From positions 21,034,859 through 21,098,858 of the forward strand of contig NC_091130.1 of the NCBI RefSeq assembly GCF_040183065.1: a stretch of DNA of 64,000 nt, given 5' to 3'. The notes beneath the pieces are model-generated. The model was given only the letters and a program-made list of their open reading frames with translations, searched no databases and was not told the DNA's origin. Numbering within the stretch: position 1 is the stretch's first letter; every line of letters begins with the position of its first letter. The translations under genes were made by a program, and so were the position numbers. The stretch is from Periplaneta americana (lineage: Eukaryota > Arthropoda > Insecta > Blattodea > Blattidae). Positions 1-9,192 of this stretch are shown piece by piece.

Positions 1-702
1 TTTTATGATGTCTCTATAATTTATTGGCCAATTTCTTCCACTCCTTGTTGCTGCCTTGAAGACACTGCTCTGTTAATCGACCGCATCCAGTAAGAAGTCA
101 TCATTTGACAGAAGCTACAAGAGTTCTGAATGATTCATTTACAAATAATTGCAGCTCTCTTTCAGATTCCCCCGTTCACCAACTCTATTTGACACAACAG
201 TGACCTACGGCAGAATTCCATTTACTCCCCTGGAATCCGCCTCTTTCCCGCATTCTTTTCACTACCTCTCCAAATGACAGACAGAATCTGACCGCTATTA
301 GTAACAATACCCTTCACTGACAACACAAACAAAGATAAATCACGGGGTTGTTAGTACGTCGGACGGGGCGGGGAAGAAACGAAATTAGCAGCACGAGACA
401 CCAAGCAGATTCCTCAAGAGGTATACACAAATATTTTGTCTAACTACTTATTCCTTTTCCTTAATAGCGTTTCAATTCTTGTAGAGCCTTAGCGAAAGAA
501 GGGCCCACTTATCTGTTTTAGGGCTGTCATTGAACAAGCCGCATCTGTGGCTCAAATGCTGGTCTTCCATCCAGACGGCCCGGGTTTTATGGAATGAAAT
601 TTGTGTTGAGGGAAAAATATACGTTGTAGGAGATTTTTGTCTGAATACACACCATTCCCTATGTTATTCCACCAACACTCTTCACTTTCCCTTTACATCT
701 TA
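1..702. other. no recognised feature
   Basis: Unique-looking AT-rich sequence. Short open frames are present, but none shows codon bias, a splice context or similarity I recognise. Confidence 0.4.
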
Positions 703-704
703 TA

Positions 705-2085
705 CAGAATGTTTCCGAGGTGGTGTTACAAACTTTCAGGGATGATGGTGAAGGGCACATGTATCAATTTGGGATAAGGAACCCTGTCCGGAAATTACCT
801 ACTCGAAAGTTACAAGCAAAAATAGTTGTGTGTAAATGAAATAATTTTATTCCTTTGTACACCTTATTTATGTGTATTTATCTGTACATCTTATCTGTAC
901 ATCTACTTACAGTATTCCATTCAATGCGCTGTTTGAGGGATGGGGACAGGAAACTACACTAAAGCAATGCAGATACTGTTCACCAACCAGGAGATAAACC
1001 GTGAAAAGAATGCGCTTATTATTGCGTCATCTATTGGAGCGAAGTAGATAGATAATATAATAATAAATTTAGCTTCCCTTATGAAAAGGTTTCCAGATTT
1101 GACAAAGCGTATTACACATAATTTGGAAACACACCTAAAAGGTAAAATGAATACATTTGAAACGGTTAGGGAATCGAATATGCAAAATATCAGAAAAATT
1201 TACACCTAAGTAGCGTATGTGCTCATTTACAGTTAAGAAAGGGGGGGGGATGTCATCAGATAGGTTAGAATGATTTGAATGCCATGTACCGCGAGAAAAA
1301 TAATAGTACGGATCGATTGGCATTGATATCTAAACCAATCAACAGCCATCGATTAAGATAACTTGAAATTTCCATTATCATTCCCATACATTATAACGTC
1401 AGTTTAAAAATCATGCGCTCTCCTTCATATGTTATTTCCTGTATGGAGGGATTAAAAGACCAAGAGATTAACAGTGATCTAATTTTGTAACTGGGGTAGT
1501 ATAAAAATGTGTTATGGTTTGTGCTTTGAGAGATAGCCAATAGAGATACGAGTACCCACGTGTGTGACCTTATGACATCTTATGATATCAACATTCATTC
1601 ACAGCATCACCCCGCTTCCCTTCATTCCTTGGAGACTTTCTCGTGGTTGGAGTACAGTAGCGTAATGTGTAACGGACATGGTCGGTCCTGATATGCACGT
1701 CTGTAGACAGCAGTGTATGTGTACAAGTTGCAGTGTCCAGTCTATCAGTCCTAGTGAAATGGAGGAGTACACGAGAGCGGAATAAGCAGACCTGATTTTC
1801 AAATACGGATGAGCCAATGGGAACACTAGACAAGCTCACAGATTGTATCGGGACAAGTACCCACGTAGGAGACAACCGGCCCATACCATTTTTTCCACGA
1901 CTGTTCCAAAGGTTAAGGAAAGGAGGGCACGTTGTTCCAAATTACAATTCCATTTCCACACAACTATTTTTGCTTATAACTTTCGACTCAGTCATTTCCG
2001 GACCAAGGTTCCTTATCTCAAATTGATACATGTGCCCTTCGCCATCATCCCTGAAAGTTTGTAACACTACCCTGGAAACACCCTG
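705..2085. mobile_element. long-TIR DNA transposon, IS630/Tc1-mariner type, non-autonomous
   Basis: The ends are inverted repeats of roughly 130-140 bp. The left arm (about 705-847) reads inward from CAGAATGTTTCC; the right arm, reverse-complemented, begins CAGGGTGTTTCC. Both share the stretch ACAAACTTTCAGGGATGATG. TA lies immediately outside each end (703-704 and 2086-2087), as expected for this superfamily. The interior keeps a decayed helix-turn-helix remnant at 1759-1955 but no DDE catalytic region I can see, so the copy could move only with a transposase from elsewhere. Superfamily assignment is inference from the TA target and the remnant. Confidence 0.65.
1759..1955 (+). pseudogene. 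DUF4817-like helix-turn-helix remnant of a transposase
   Basis: Frame +1 from the ATG at 1759 reads MEEYTRAE, stop, ADLIFKYG, stop, ANGNTRQAHRLYRDKYPRRR. This matches my recollection of the N-terminal DUF4817 helix-turn-helix of insect IS630-like transposases: an EY start, a YG-x-ANGN core, then RLY and KYP/RFP. Two in-frame stops at codons 9 and 18 abolish coding. The remnant sits just inside the right inverted repeat of the 705-2085 element and presumably bound its ends in the active ancestor. No catalytic domain follows. Confidence 0.6.
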
Positions 2086-2253
2086 TATTATCTAAAAATA
2101 GGCTGGGGAGAAGTCTTGAGTTTATTAATGCTGATATAAGAAGGACTTAAGTTCCGGACTTTAGAGTTTATCAGATACTCGTCTGACAAGCAAACATTCT
2201 CATGGAGGCAGGTAATAAAGATATATTTTTTTCTTCCACCGTGTTAATAATTT

Positions 2254-2727
2254 CAAAACAAGTGCTTACAGAAATTTTGGCCACACGAGCGCAATTACGA
2301 GGGTCGTAAAAAATATAAGTTTTCATGACGTCGTTTACAGAAAGAAAACACAGTTTCATGGACAGATTTATTGAAATAGATACAGCAATTGTTGAACTAT
2401 TTTTAAACATATTCCGCATCGGAATTGAGACATTTGTCATGCCGTGGAATCAACTTTTGTATCTCTGTGTCTTAGAAGTCTGCCGCCTGGGATCGAAACC
2501 AGTGTGTGACAGCCGTCTGTACTTCTCTTTCGATCCCATATTTTAACAAATGTCTTAATTCCGGTGAGAAATATGTTGAAAAATAGCTCAACTGTTGCTG
2601 TATCTGTTCCAATAACTTTTCCATTGAAATTGTGTTTTCTTTCTGTAAACGACCCCAGGAGAACTTATTTTTACGGCCCTCGTAATTTCGCTGGAGTGGC
2701 CAAAATTTGTATAAGCACTTGTTTTGA
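2254..2727. mobile_element. fold-back (palindromic) mariner-derived element
   Basis: Two inverted arms of about 185 bp (2254-2439 and 2544-2727) flank a spacer of roughly 100 bp. Each arm contains the mariner-like end TTACGAGGG(T/C)CGTAAAAA and a copy of the sequence TCGTTTACAGAAAGAAAACA. The homology runs past the presumed terminus into ACAAGTGCTTA and TTTTGGCCAC, so this is a larger palindrome and not simply a pair of TIRs. The spacer and arm together hold the C-terminus of a mariner transposase (2421-2521, minus). Confidence 0.6.
2421..2521 (-). pseudogene. mariner transposase C-terminal fragment
   Basis: The minus strand reads VQTAVTHWFRSQAADF, a stop, then DTEIQKLIPRHDKCLNS. The THWFR-Q-AADFY and IQKLIPRYDKCLN motifs are typical of the extreme C-terminus of mariner-family transposases. 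The stop replaces the usual Tyr after DF. Upstream catalytic domains are absent, so this is a relic inside the fold-back at 2254-2727. Confidence 0.65.
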
Positions 2728-2730
2728 CAT

Positions 2731-2830
2731 TATAAATAAATAGATAAATAAATAAATAAATAAATAAATGAATAAATAAATAAATAAACAAACAACCAAA
2801 CGAATAAATAAACAAAAAAAATAAATTAAT
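2731..2830. repeat. (AAAT)n-rich simple repeat
   Basis: Imperfect AAAT/AAAC tetranucleotide run directly abutting the fold-back element. Confidence 0.85.
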
Positions 2831-2879
2831 GAACGACCGAACAAATAAATAAGTATCCTACTCGTCGTATATTGATGTA

Positions 2880-3485
2880 TTTACTTACTTACTTACTGGC
2901 TTTAAAGAACCCTGAGGTTCATTGCCGCCCTCACATAAGCCCGCCATAGGTCCCTATCCTGAGCAAGATTAATCCAGTCTCTATAATCATATCCCACCTC
3001 CCTCAAATACATTTTATTATTATCTTCCCACCTAGGTCTCGGCCTCCCCAAAGGTCTTTTTCCCTCCGGCCTCCCAACTAACACTCTATATGCATTTCTA
3101 GATTCGCCCATACGTGCCCATCTCAAACGTCTGGATTTAATGTTCCTAATTATGTCTGGTGAAGAATACAATGCGTGCAGTTCTGTGTTGTGTAACTTTC
3201 TCCATTCTCCTGTAACTTCATCCCTCTTAGCCCCAAATATTTTCCTAAGCACCTTATGCTCAAACACCCTTAACCTATCTTCCTCTCTCAAAGTAAGAGT
3301 CCAAGTTTCACAACTATAAAGAACAACCGGTAATATAACTGTTTTATAAATTCTAGTTTTCAGATTTTTTGACAGCAGACTGGATGATAAAACTTCTCAA
3401 TCGAATAATAACAGGCATTTCCCATATTTATTGTGTGTTTAATTTCCTCCCGAGTATCATTTATATTTGTTACTGTTGCTCCCAG
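2880..3485 (-). mobile_element. RTE-type LINE copy A, 5'-truncated, with TSD
   Basis: Minus-strand 3' end of the window's dominant LINE. It ends in a (GTAA)n tail, seen on + as TTACTTACTTAC followed by TGGCTTT. A perfect 14-bp target-site duplication CGTATATTGATGTA flanks it (2866-2879 and 3486-3499), giving a 606-bp insertion truncated within the reverse transcriptase. The frame at 2902-3291 encodes the C-terminal region with [24 protein letters not shown] and [13 protein letters not shown] segments; frameshifts separate it from the upstream part. RTE assignment rests on the short tandem-repeat tail and the [15 protein letters not shown]-terminal style. Confidence 0.85.
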
Positions 3486-3499
3486 CGTATATTGATGTA

Positions 3500-3769
3500 G
3501 ATTGTAAATTATGACACTAATGATGAAGATAAGACCAAAAAAATATAAAAACTAAAATAACGAGAAGAGAAGTGGGACGAAATTATTATGAAGAAGAAGA
3601 GTAGAGAAAGATAAAACAAGAAATGGAGAGAGAAATAAGTATGGAAATAAAAGTAACAAGAAAGAGAGTAAAGAGAAGATAAAAAATGAGAAGTGTAAGT
3701 CATAAAATAGAGAAACGGGAAAGTACAAATAGAAGACAAATTTGTGGACCAGAGAGAAGTAGACTACAA
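3500..3769. other. purine-rich spacer, no gene seen
   Basis: Strand-asymmetric AGAAAGAGA-type sequence between the RTE copy and the hAT element. It yields long minus-strand open frames of Phe, Ser and Leu that reflect composition only. Confidence 0.5.
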
Positions 3770-4327
3770 CAGCGTTTCTCAAACTATGGTCCGCGGACCA
3801 CCTGTGGTCCTCGAGGTCTGCCCTTGTGGTTCTTCAAAAAGTACAGAAGAAAAAATAAAATTCAAGTGAATTGCATATCACACTATAGGTGAAAATCTCA
3901 GAGTTTAGAAATGACACATGGCAATCACCTTTCACTTTTTCTCCCAGTACTGACATTTTATGAAATTTCTTACTCTACCCGTGTACCGACTTCCCACTCT
4001 ACTCTACTCTACTCTGCTTCTACGTATCTGTGTGAGAAAGGGTTTTTTATCACTAACTCTAATAAAAACAAAGTACGGAAATCGACTCGATGTATACATA
4101 TGACGATCTCCTACTTAAGCTTACCAGCATAAGTCCAAATATAAAACAATTGCACAAGAATCGGCAGGCTTATCCATCTAATTAATGTGAGTACCAACAT
4201 TTATTTATTTTGTTTAGTTAATAAGTTAAAGATTATCCAAACTCTAATAGCCTTGATTTATTAAAATATGAATTTTCTTCTATTAACATTAACTTATTAG
4301 ATAATACGAATATAGGCGTAAAATTAA

Positions 4328-4702
4328 ATCATCATCATCATCATCATCCTTCACGAATTAGGCCTCTGTAGACCTGTTTCGGCCCCATCTAGCAGTCTTC
4401 TTAAAGGTCTTCCTGGTCGACGATGTCCTCTAGGTTTATATTGCGTCATAATTTTTGGGATTCTTGAATTTTCCATTCTACTTACATGATCTAGCCAATT
4501 GAATTTGTATCTGCTGAATTTTTCTTCTACTGACTCTACTTCTAATTGTTCTAAAATTTCTTCATTCCTTTTTCGGTCTAAAAGAGTACATCCTGCTATC
4601 CTCCTGAAAAATTTCATTTCCGTTGCTTTGATTCTGTTCATGTCTTTTTTCTTTAATGTCCAAACCTCGCTTCCGTATAAAAGGGAGGGTAATGCTAGTG
4701 TC
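4328..4702 (-). mobile_element. second RTE-like LINE family, 3' fragment with (GAT)n tail
   Basis: The minus strand encodes a reverse-transcriptase C-terminus (4351-4641). It starts MNRIKATEMKFFRRIAGCTL and contains RKRNEEILEQLEVESVEEK and GRPLRRLL. It ends in a (GAT)n tail, seen on + as ATCATCATC. A 9-bp duplication TAAAATTAA flanks it at 4319-4327 and 4703-4711. The insertion interrupts hAT copy 1. It differs in both sequence and tail from the (GTAA)n-tailed RTE family. Confidence 0.75.
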
Positions 4703-4882
4703 TAAAATTAACCTATCTTAGGGAAAATTACATTACTTTCAAGCCTCAAACAAGCAGTATAAGGACTAAAATTAAATGAATTAAATTAATTCTAGTTAAA
4801 ATTAAAAATAATGGAGATAATTATTACAGTTGTCTGAACACTATTTATTGATAAAATAAATAACATATTAAAACTGGTTAGA

Positions 4883-4927
4883 AACCATATATGTTTCGGG
4901 GGCTATGCTCCCCCATCTTCAGTGGTT
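4883..4927 (-). ncRNA. hammerhead-ribozyme-like motif, left palindrome arm
   Basis: Reading the minus strand: AACCA (stem I), CTGAAGA core, a T, GGGGG/CCCCC stem II, GAAA core, a very short stem III, then TGGTT closing stem I. It matches the copy at 5558-5602, except that the stem III half GT is AT here, which breaks one base pair. Confidence 0.4.
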
Positions 4928-5557
4928 ATACCACGACTGCAACAAGAGAATGGAATGTATAAAGATCTTGAATATGCTACAAAATTATAAAATTTATAAA
5001 ATACTAAGTCTGAGACAATATCGTTAAAAAGTAAAATGATCTAATGTGTTGAATCGAAATTTCATTATAAACTTAATAAAAAATAAACTTGAGAATAGTT
5101 ATTAAGTATTTCTGATTGTACTTATAGTATAAGAACATAAGTTCCATTTTTGAAACTTTTTTTTTAATTCTTAACATCAGTTTTTAACTTCATTGATGGT
5201 TAATTTTTAACCAAATATTTTGGAATGAATAACATTCACATCTTGTCATTGACATTCTATAATGATATGACATTTTAACATTATTCTTGGGTCACCATTA
5301 ATATTAATTAAGATTTATGTATTGTATCATCAGAATTGTATTACATATATTTCTTCTATAATATATAATTTAACAATATTTAATAACTATTCTCAAGTTT
5401 ATTTTTTATTAAGTTTATAATGAAATTTCAATTCAACACATTAGATCATTTTACTTTTTAACGATATTGTCTCAGACTTAGTATTTTATAAATTTTATAA
5501 TTTTGTAGCATATTCAAGAGCTTTATACATTCCATTCTCTTGTTGCAGTCGTGGTAC

Positions 5558-5602
5558 AACCACTGAAGATGGGGGAGCATAGCCCCCGAAACATGTATGG
5601 TT
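5558..5602 (+). ncRNA. hammerhead-ribozyme-like motif, right palindrome arm
   Basis: Stem I is AACCA (5558-5562) with TGGTT (5598-5602). The core is CTGAAGA (CUGANGA) and GAAA. Stem II is GGGGG (5571-5575) with CCCCC (5583-5587). The 2-bp stem III is AC/GT around AT, leaving GUA as the predicted cleavage triplet before 5598. One extra T at 5570 between the core and stem II departs from the consensus, so catalysis is uncertain. Confidence 0.45.
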
Positions 5603-5903
5603 TCTAACCAGTTATAATATTTTATTTATTTTATCAATAAATAGTGTTCAGACAACTGTAATAATTATCTCCATTATTTTTAATCTTCACTTATGAACAC
5701 TGTTGTATTTTGACCTGTTAAGTATTTAATTAATTCTAGTTAATTAACTCTGTTTTAAAATGTAAGTATACTGGTATTAAAATATGCTACAAAAATGATA
5801 AATTTGCTTTGGAAGGAAACAAGAGTAAGGTGGTCCGCGGAACTGTTCTGACTTTAAAGAGTGGTCCCCACTTCAAAAAAGTTTGAGAAACGCTGGACTA
5901 CAT

Positions 5904-6749
5904 TCAAGATGAAACAGAACTTGCGACAAAGAGCAGAAATCGCAGAGACGAGAGTTACATGATGTCGGAAGGTTTCATTCTTACTCAAGAACAAGGATTG
6001 TAGGAACCGTGGAACAAAGACATCGGGTCTGCGGTGTGTTGCATACCTCACTGAGTCCAACTGTACCAAGTTGGCGAAGAAAAAATCCTGCAGAAAGTGT
6101 TGCTGAACACTTGGGCATCGCCGACACCTGTGGGAACTCGGCCGACTCCACTTGCCTAGGTGGCCAATTTCCTCCATTACTATTCCTCCTGCTGTCTTGT
6201 CCACCACAACCCTTCAGCACGGTCGGCGGGGAGAAGAGGAGGGGGAGGTAAAGGTTTAAAACGCTGTGGACTGAAGAACACGGCATTTCGATTACAGGGA
6301 AGTCCCTTACAAGAGTAGGATGACCTGGGTTCATGATTCATTTCCCTCGTGCACCCCTCCCCTTCCCTCCATGCCCCTTGAGCACCATTTCCTCCGATGC
6401 CCCTGGTCACCACTGAGCAGTAGGTAACAGTAAGGTTTAATTTCGCAGTGGAGGGGATGACCTACGTCAAAAAGTGCTCCACCGCCGTTGTGGGACACTT
6501 TATCGTGGAATACACGCACCGACAGCTCTACCTCCTCCACCCACTCGACTCAAAACTTCTTCATCTCCACTCCACCTAATTATAATTGCCCTGTATTAGC
6601 CATGTCCCCGCCCCTCTATTTCCTCCCCCTCCAGTCCGCCCTACATGTACCTGTACACACTATTGCAGGCAGCAGTAGTGGATATCCAGGCGAACGGGTG
6701 AGCTGGAACTACACAAGGATTTGGAGGGGGAATCAGTGTCGTAAATATA
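5904..6749. other. GC-richer spacer without a recognised gene
   Basis: Noticeably more GC than its surroundings, with open frames on both strands (for example 6009-6251 +). The overlapping frames have no recognisable domain and no start or splice context I trust. Confidence 0.4.
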
Positions 6750-7148
6750 GCTTTCGATCTTCCCTCCAATAGAACCGCAACACAACACAGTCACTACAGG
6801 CTTATTGAGTGGATATCCTGAAGAATTTGGAGTGCTATTCCTATTGTACCTGTACAGTGAAATAGCGATATGGGAATGATTTACCTCAACGATTATTTTT
6901 CGAAATAAAGCAAATTTACTGTAATCATTTGAATGGAATTTCGTGTTTGGACGAAGGGGAATTTTCATTAAGAGCTTTTAGAGAATTTAGTGCTTAATCT
7001 TTCTTGCAATCAGTGGCGGCTGATTGACTGAGGCAAGTGAGGCCGGGCCTCAGTCACTTGGCTTAACTGAAATCAAATTTTTTGTTTTTATATAATATAT
7101 TAGTTATTTGAATGAAGCATATATCGCTGTAGAAGCATTTGAAAACTT

Positions 7149-7292
7149 TGATGTATATAGAACTGTTTTGCAGTAAAATTTGTTCCTGAGGCCGGGATCG
7201 CTCGTGCCGGGTCTGGCTTGTGATGTATATAGACCTGTTTTGCAGTAAAATTTATTCCTGAGGCCAGAATCGTTCGTGCCGGGTCTGGCTTA
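7149..7292. repeat. two 72-bp tandem copies inside the hAT element
   Basis: TGATGTATATAGA, TGTTTTGCAGTAAAATTT and GTGCCGGGTCTGGCTT recur at 72-bp spacing. Confidence 0.8.
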
Positions 7293-8029
7293 ATGCATTT
7301 CATGTCCTTTCGCGGGCTTTGAGTTTACGCTTAAAACGTTGTAGCTGAGGCACAATTCGTCTGGCCTGGTCAGGTTTCACTCCTCCCATCCATGGGCCGG
7401 CCTCAAGTGTAGAGTGGGGTGGGAATAGCAGTGGTGACTTGTCGTCCTAAATAGGCCATAAATAACAAAATTCCAGCTCTTTGGCAGGCAGAGACCCACT
7501 CGATTCTCTCCCCTTATGTCTCAGTTTATGACATAAGCGAGGGTGTTCTACTATTGTACTTGGTAGTACAGTAGTGAATCTGGGCCAATTTTGTTATGTA
7601 TTTTGGGAAAACATAAACAGAAACAAATGAGAGAAATAACGCTGGTGTAGTTAATTCATTGTCAGAGTGTCCTTTTTCGAGAAGAAATAATACTGAAAGA
7701 AAGGAAGTTTTAAATAAAGAGAGAGACTACCGAGATACCTACGACATCGCTGATAATTTTTCTGACACATAATCTTAAAACGCGAGTTTCTATTGCATCC
7801 TGGTATGGGCAACATAAATGGTTATGTGGTAATGTGAGGCAAAATAAACTTCTCTTGGCCTTGTTTGTTGCTGTCAAAGGAAAAAAATAAAAAGAAAAGA
7901 AAGAAAGAGGAATTTCAACACATAATATGGGTTGCTTCATCACACTGAAACAATCACTGAAACTCACAGCATAACAGCTTATTTGGTGAGTGAAATTATT
8001 ATTTTTCATTGATAGTAATAAGAATAGAC

Positions 8030-8030
<1 letters not shown>

Positions 8031-8088
<58 letters not shown>
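8031..8088. repeat. (AAT)n microsatellite
   Basis: About 19 uninterrupted AAT units within the hAT element at 7011-8215. Confidence 0.95.
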
Positions 8089-8089
<1 letters not shown>

Positions 8090-8362
8090 AGTAATCATGA
8101 TATTAATAATATAATAACAATAATAATTAATATCATAAACAAACATTTCCTATCGGAGGCACTTAAACTAGTTGCATCTGGCCTCACCGAGGATTTCGAT
8201 CACCGGCCGCTACTGCTTGCAATAGAATTGTAACACAACACAATCACTGCAGGCATTTTGGCGAAGTAAAGATTGAGTGGGTGTCTTAAAGCAGCGTTTC
8301 TCAAACTTTTTTGAAGTTGGGACCACTTTTTTAAGTCAGAACAGTTCCGCGGACCACCTTAA

Positions 8363-8739
8363 GGCTCATTCACAATGAAAATTAAACATAACGTAAGCGT
8401 TAACTTAACGTTACAGTAAAATCAAGAAGTCATACCATCATTCACGATGGGAACATAAACATAACAGCAAACATACTTGGTAACCATGGAAACATAACAA
8501 CGACGCCATTTACTCGTATTCTGTAGTATACTTCAGCGTTCCACGATTGTGTTCTGTTTGCAAATCACGTAAACATAAGCATGAAAGTTTGAAGTTTGCA
8601 AACTTTTATGTTAACGTCTTACGGTAATGTTTATGTCAATGCTTATGTGAATCATTGTGAATGATCCCATTTGTTAGCCTGGGCGCAAACTTCTGTGTTT
8701 TGTGTTACGGTTATGTTTAATTTTCATTGTGAATGGGCC
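8363..8739. mobile_element. MITE with TTAA target duplication
   Basis: TTAA at 8359-8362 and 8740-8743 flank inverted ends GGCTCATTCACAATGAAAAT and, from the right, GGCCCATTCACAATGAAAAT. The sister hAT copy reads straight through this position (reverse complement of its GGTAAGTGG-like region near 5830), which confirms insertion. TTAA targeting suggests the piggyBac group. A PIF/Harbinger origin is less likely but not excluded. No coding capacity. Confidence 0.75.
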
Positions 8740-8991
8740 TTAACTCTTGTTCCGTTCGAAAGTAAATTTATAATTTTTGTAGCATATTTTAATACCAGTA
8801 TACTTATTTTTAAATTAGAATTAATTAATTAAAATTAATTTAATTCAATTAATTTTGTATTAGTATTAGCTAATTAAGTTAATGTTAATAGAAGAAAATT
8901 CATTTTCGTTTTTTTTAATAATTCAAGGCTATTAGAGTTTGGATAATCTTTAACTTATTAACTAAAAAAAAAATAAATATTAGTACTCACA

Positions 8992-9192
8992 TTAATGAGA
9001 TGAATGAGCCTGTCGATTCTTACACAGTTGTTCTAGCCCTATATTTGAATGACTAGATATTTCTTTAATGGCACTAGAATCATTGATATTAATATCTTCA
9101 CACACAGCTTCTGAACTATTACCACTGCCTAAGTGAAGCGTACCATCACGTTCCTTTCTTTTCAAACATCCGGATCGAAGCCAGTTTTTCAT
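8992..9192 (-). pseudogene. hAT transposase N-terminal fragment
   Basis: A 66-codon open frame starts MKNWLRSGCLKRKERDG, resembling the MDKWL-x-LKRK start of ZBED/GTF2IRD2-type hAT transposases. It stops before any catalytic region. It lies in the expected orientation inside hAT copy 2. Confidence 0.45.

Larger units (their letters stand above)
4801..5684. mobile_element. Penelope-like palindrome (inverted pLTR-like arms)
   Basis: Two arms of about 310 bp, 4801-5110 and 5373-5684, are near-identical in inverted orientation around a spacer of about 260 bp. Each arm carries CACTGAAGATGGGGGAGCAT, a C-rich half-stem and GAAACAT, the signature I associate with Penelope-like elements and their hammerhead-type motifs. 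Inverted terminal copies are a known Penelope structure, but no reverse transcriptase or GIY-YIG frame is left here, so the class is inferred. The insertion lies inside hAT copy 1. Confidence 0.5.
3770..5895 (+). mobile_element. hAT element copy 1, non-autonomous, with two nested insertions
   Basis: Perfect 16-bp terminal inverted repeats CAGCGTTTCTCAAACT, each followed by GGTCCGCGGA-type subterminal sequence, and an 8-bp target duplication (GACTACAA at 3762-3769, GACTACAT at 5896-5903) identify a hAT insertion. A sister copy at 8292-9655 in the opposite orientation aligns over both ends and over the middle (for example TAAAGATTATCCAAACTCTA). The alignment shows that copy 1 carries a LINE fragment (4328-4702) and a Penelope-like palindrome (4801-5684) absent from copy 2. 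No intact transposase frame remains. Confidence 0.85.
7011..8215. mobile_element. hAT-type non-autonomous element, CAGTGGCGGC ends
   Basis: An exact 8-bp target duplication CTTGCAAT (7003-7010 and 8216-8223) brackets inverted ends: CAGTGGCGGCTG on the left and, reverse-complemented, CAGTAGCGGCCG on the right. The interior carries two 72-bp tandem copies and an (AAT)n array but no transposase. It inserted into unit 2 of the 6750-10400 tandem array. Confidence 0.85.

Noticed and set aside
3509..3782. Two overlapping 76-codon hydrophobic minus-strand frames
   Set aside because: They reflect a purine-rich plus strand; no conserved motif, and the second runs into the hAT end.
6009..6251. 80-codon plus-strand frame in a GC-richer spacer
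   Set aside because: Overlapping frames on the other strand are longer, no domain is visible and no splice sites support it.
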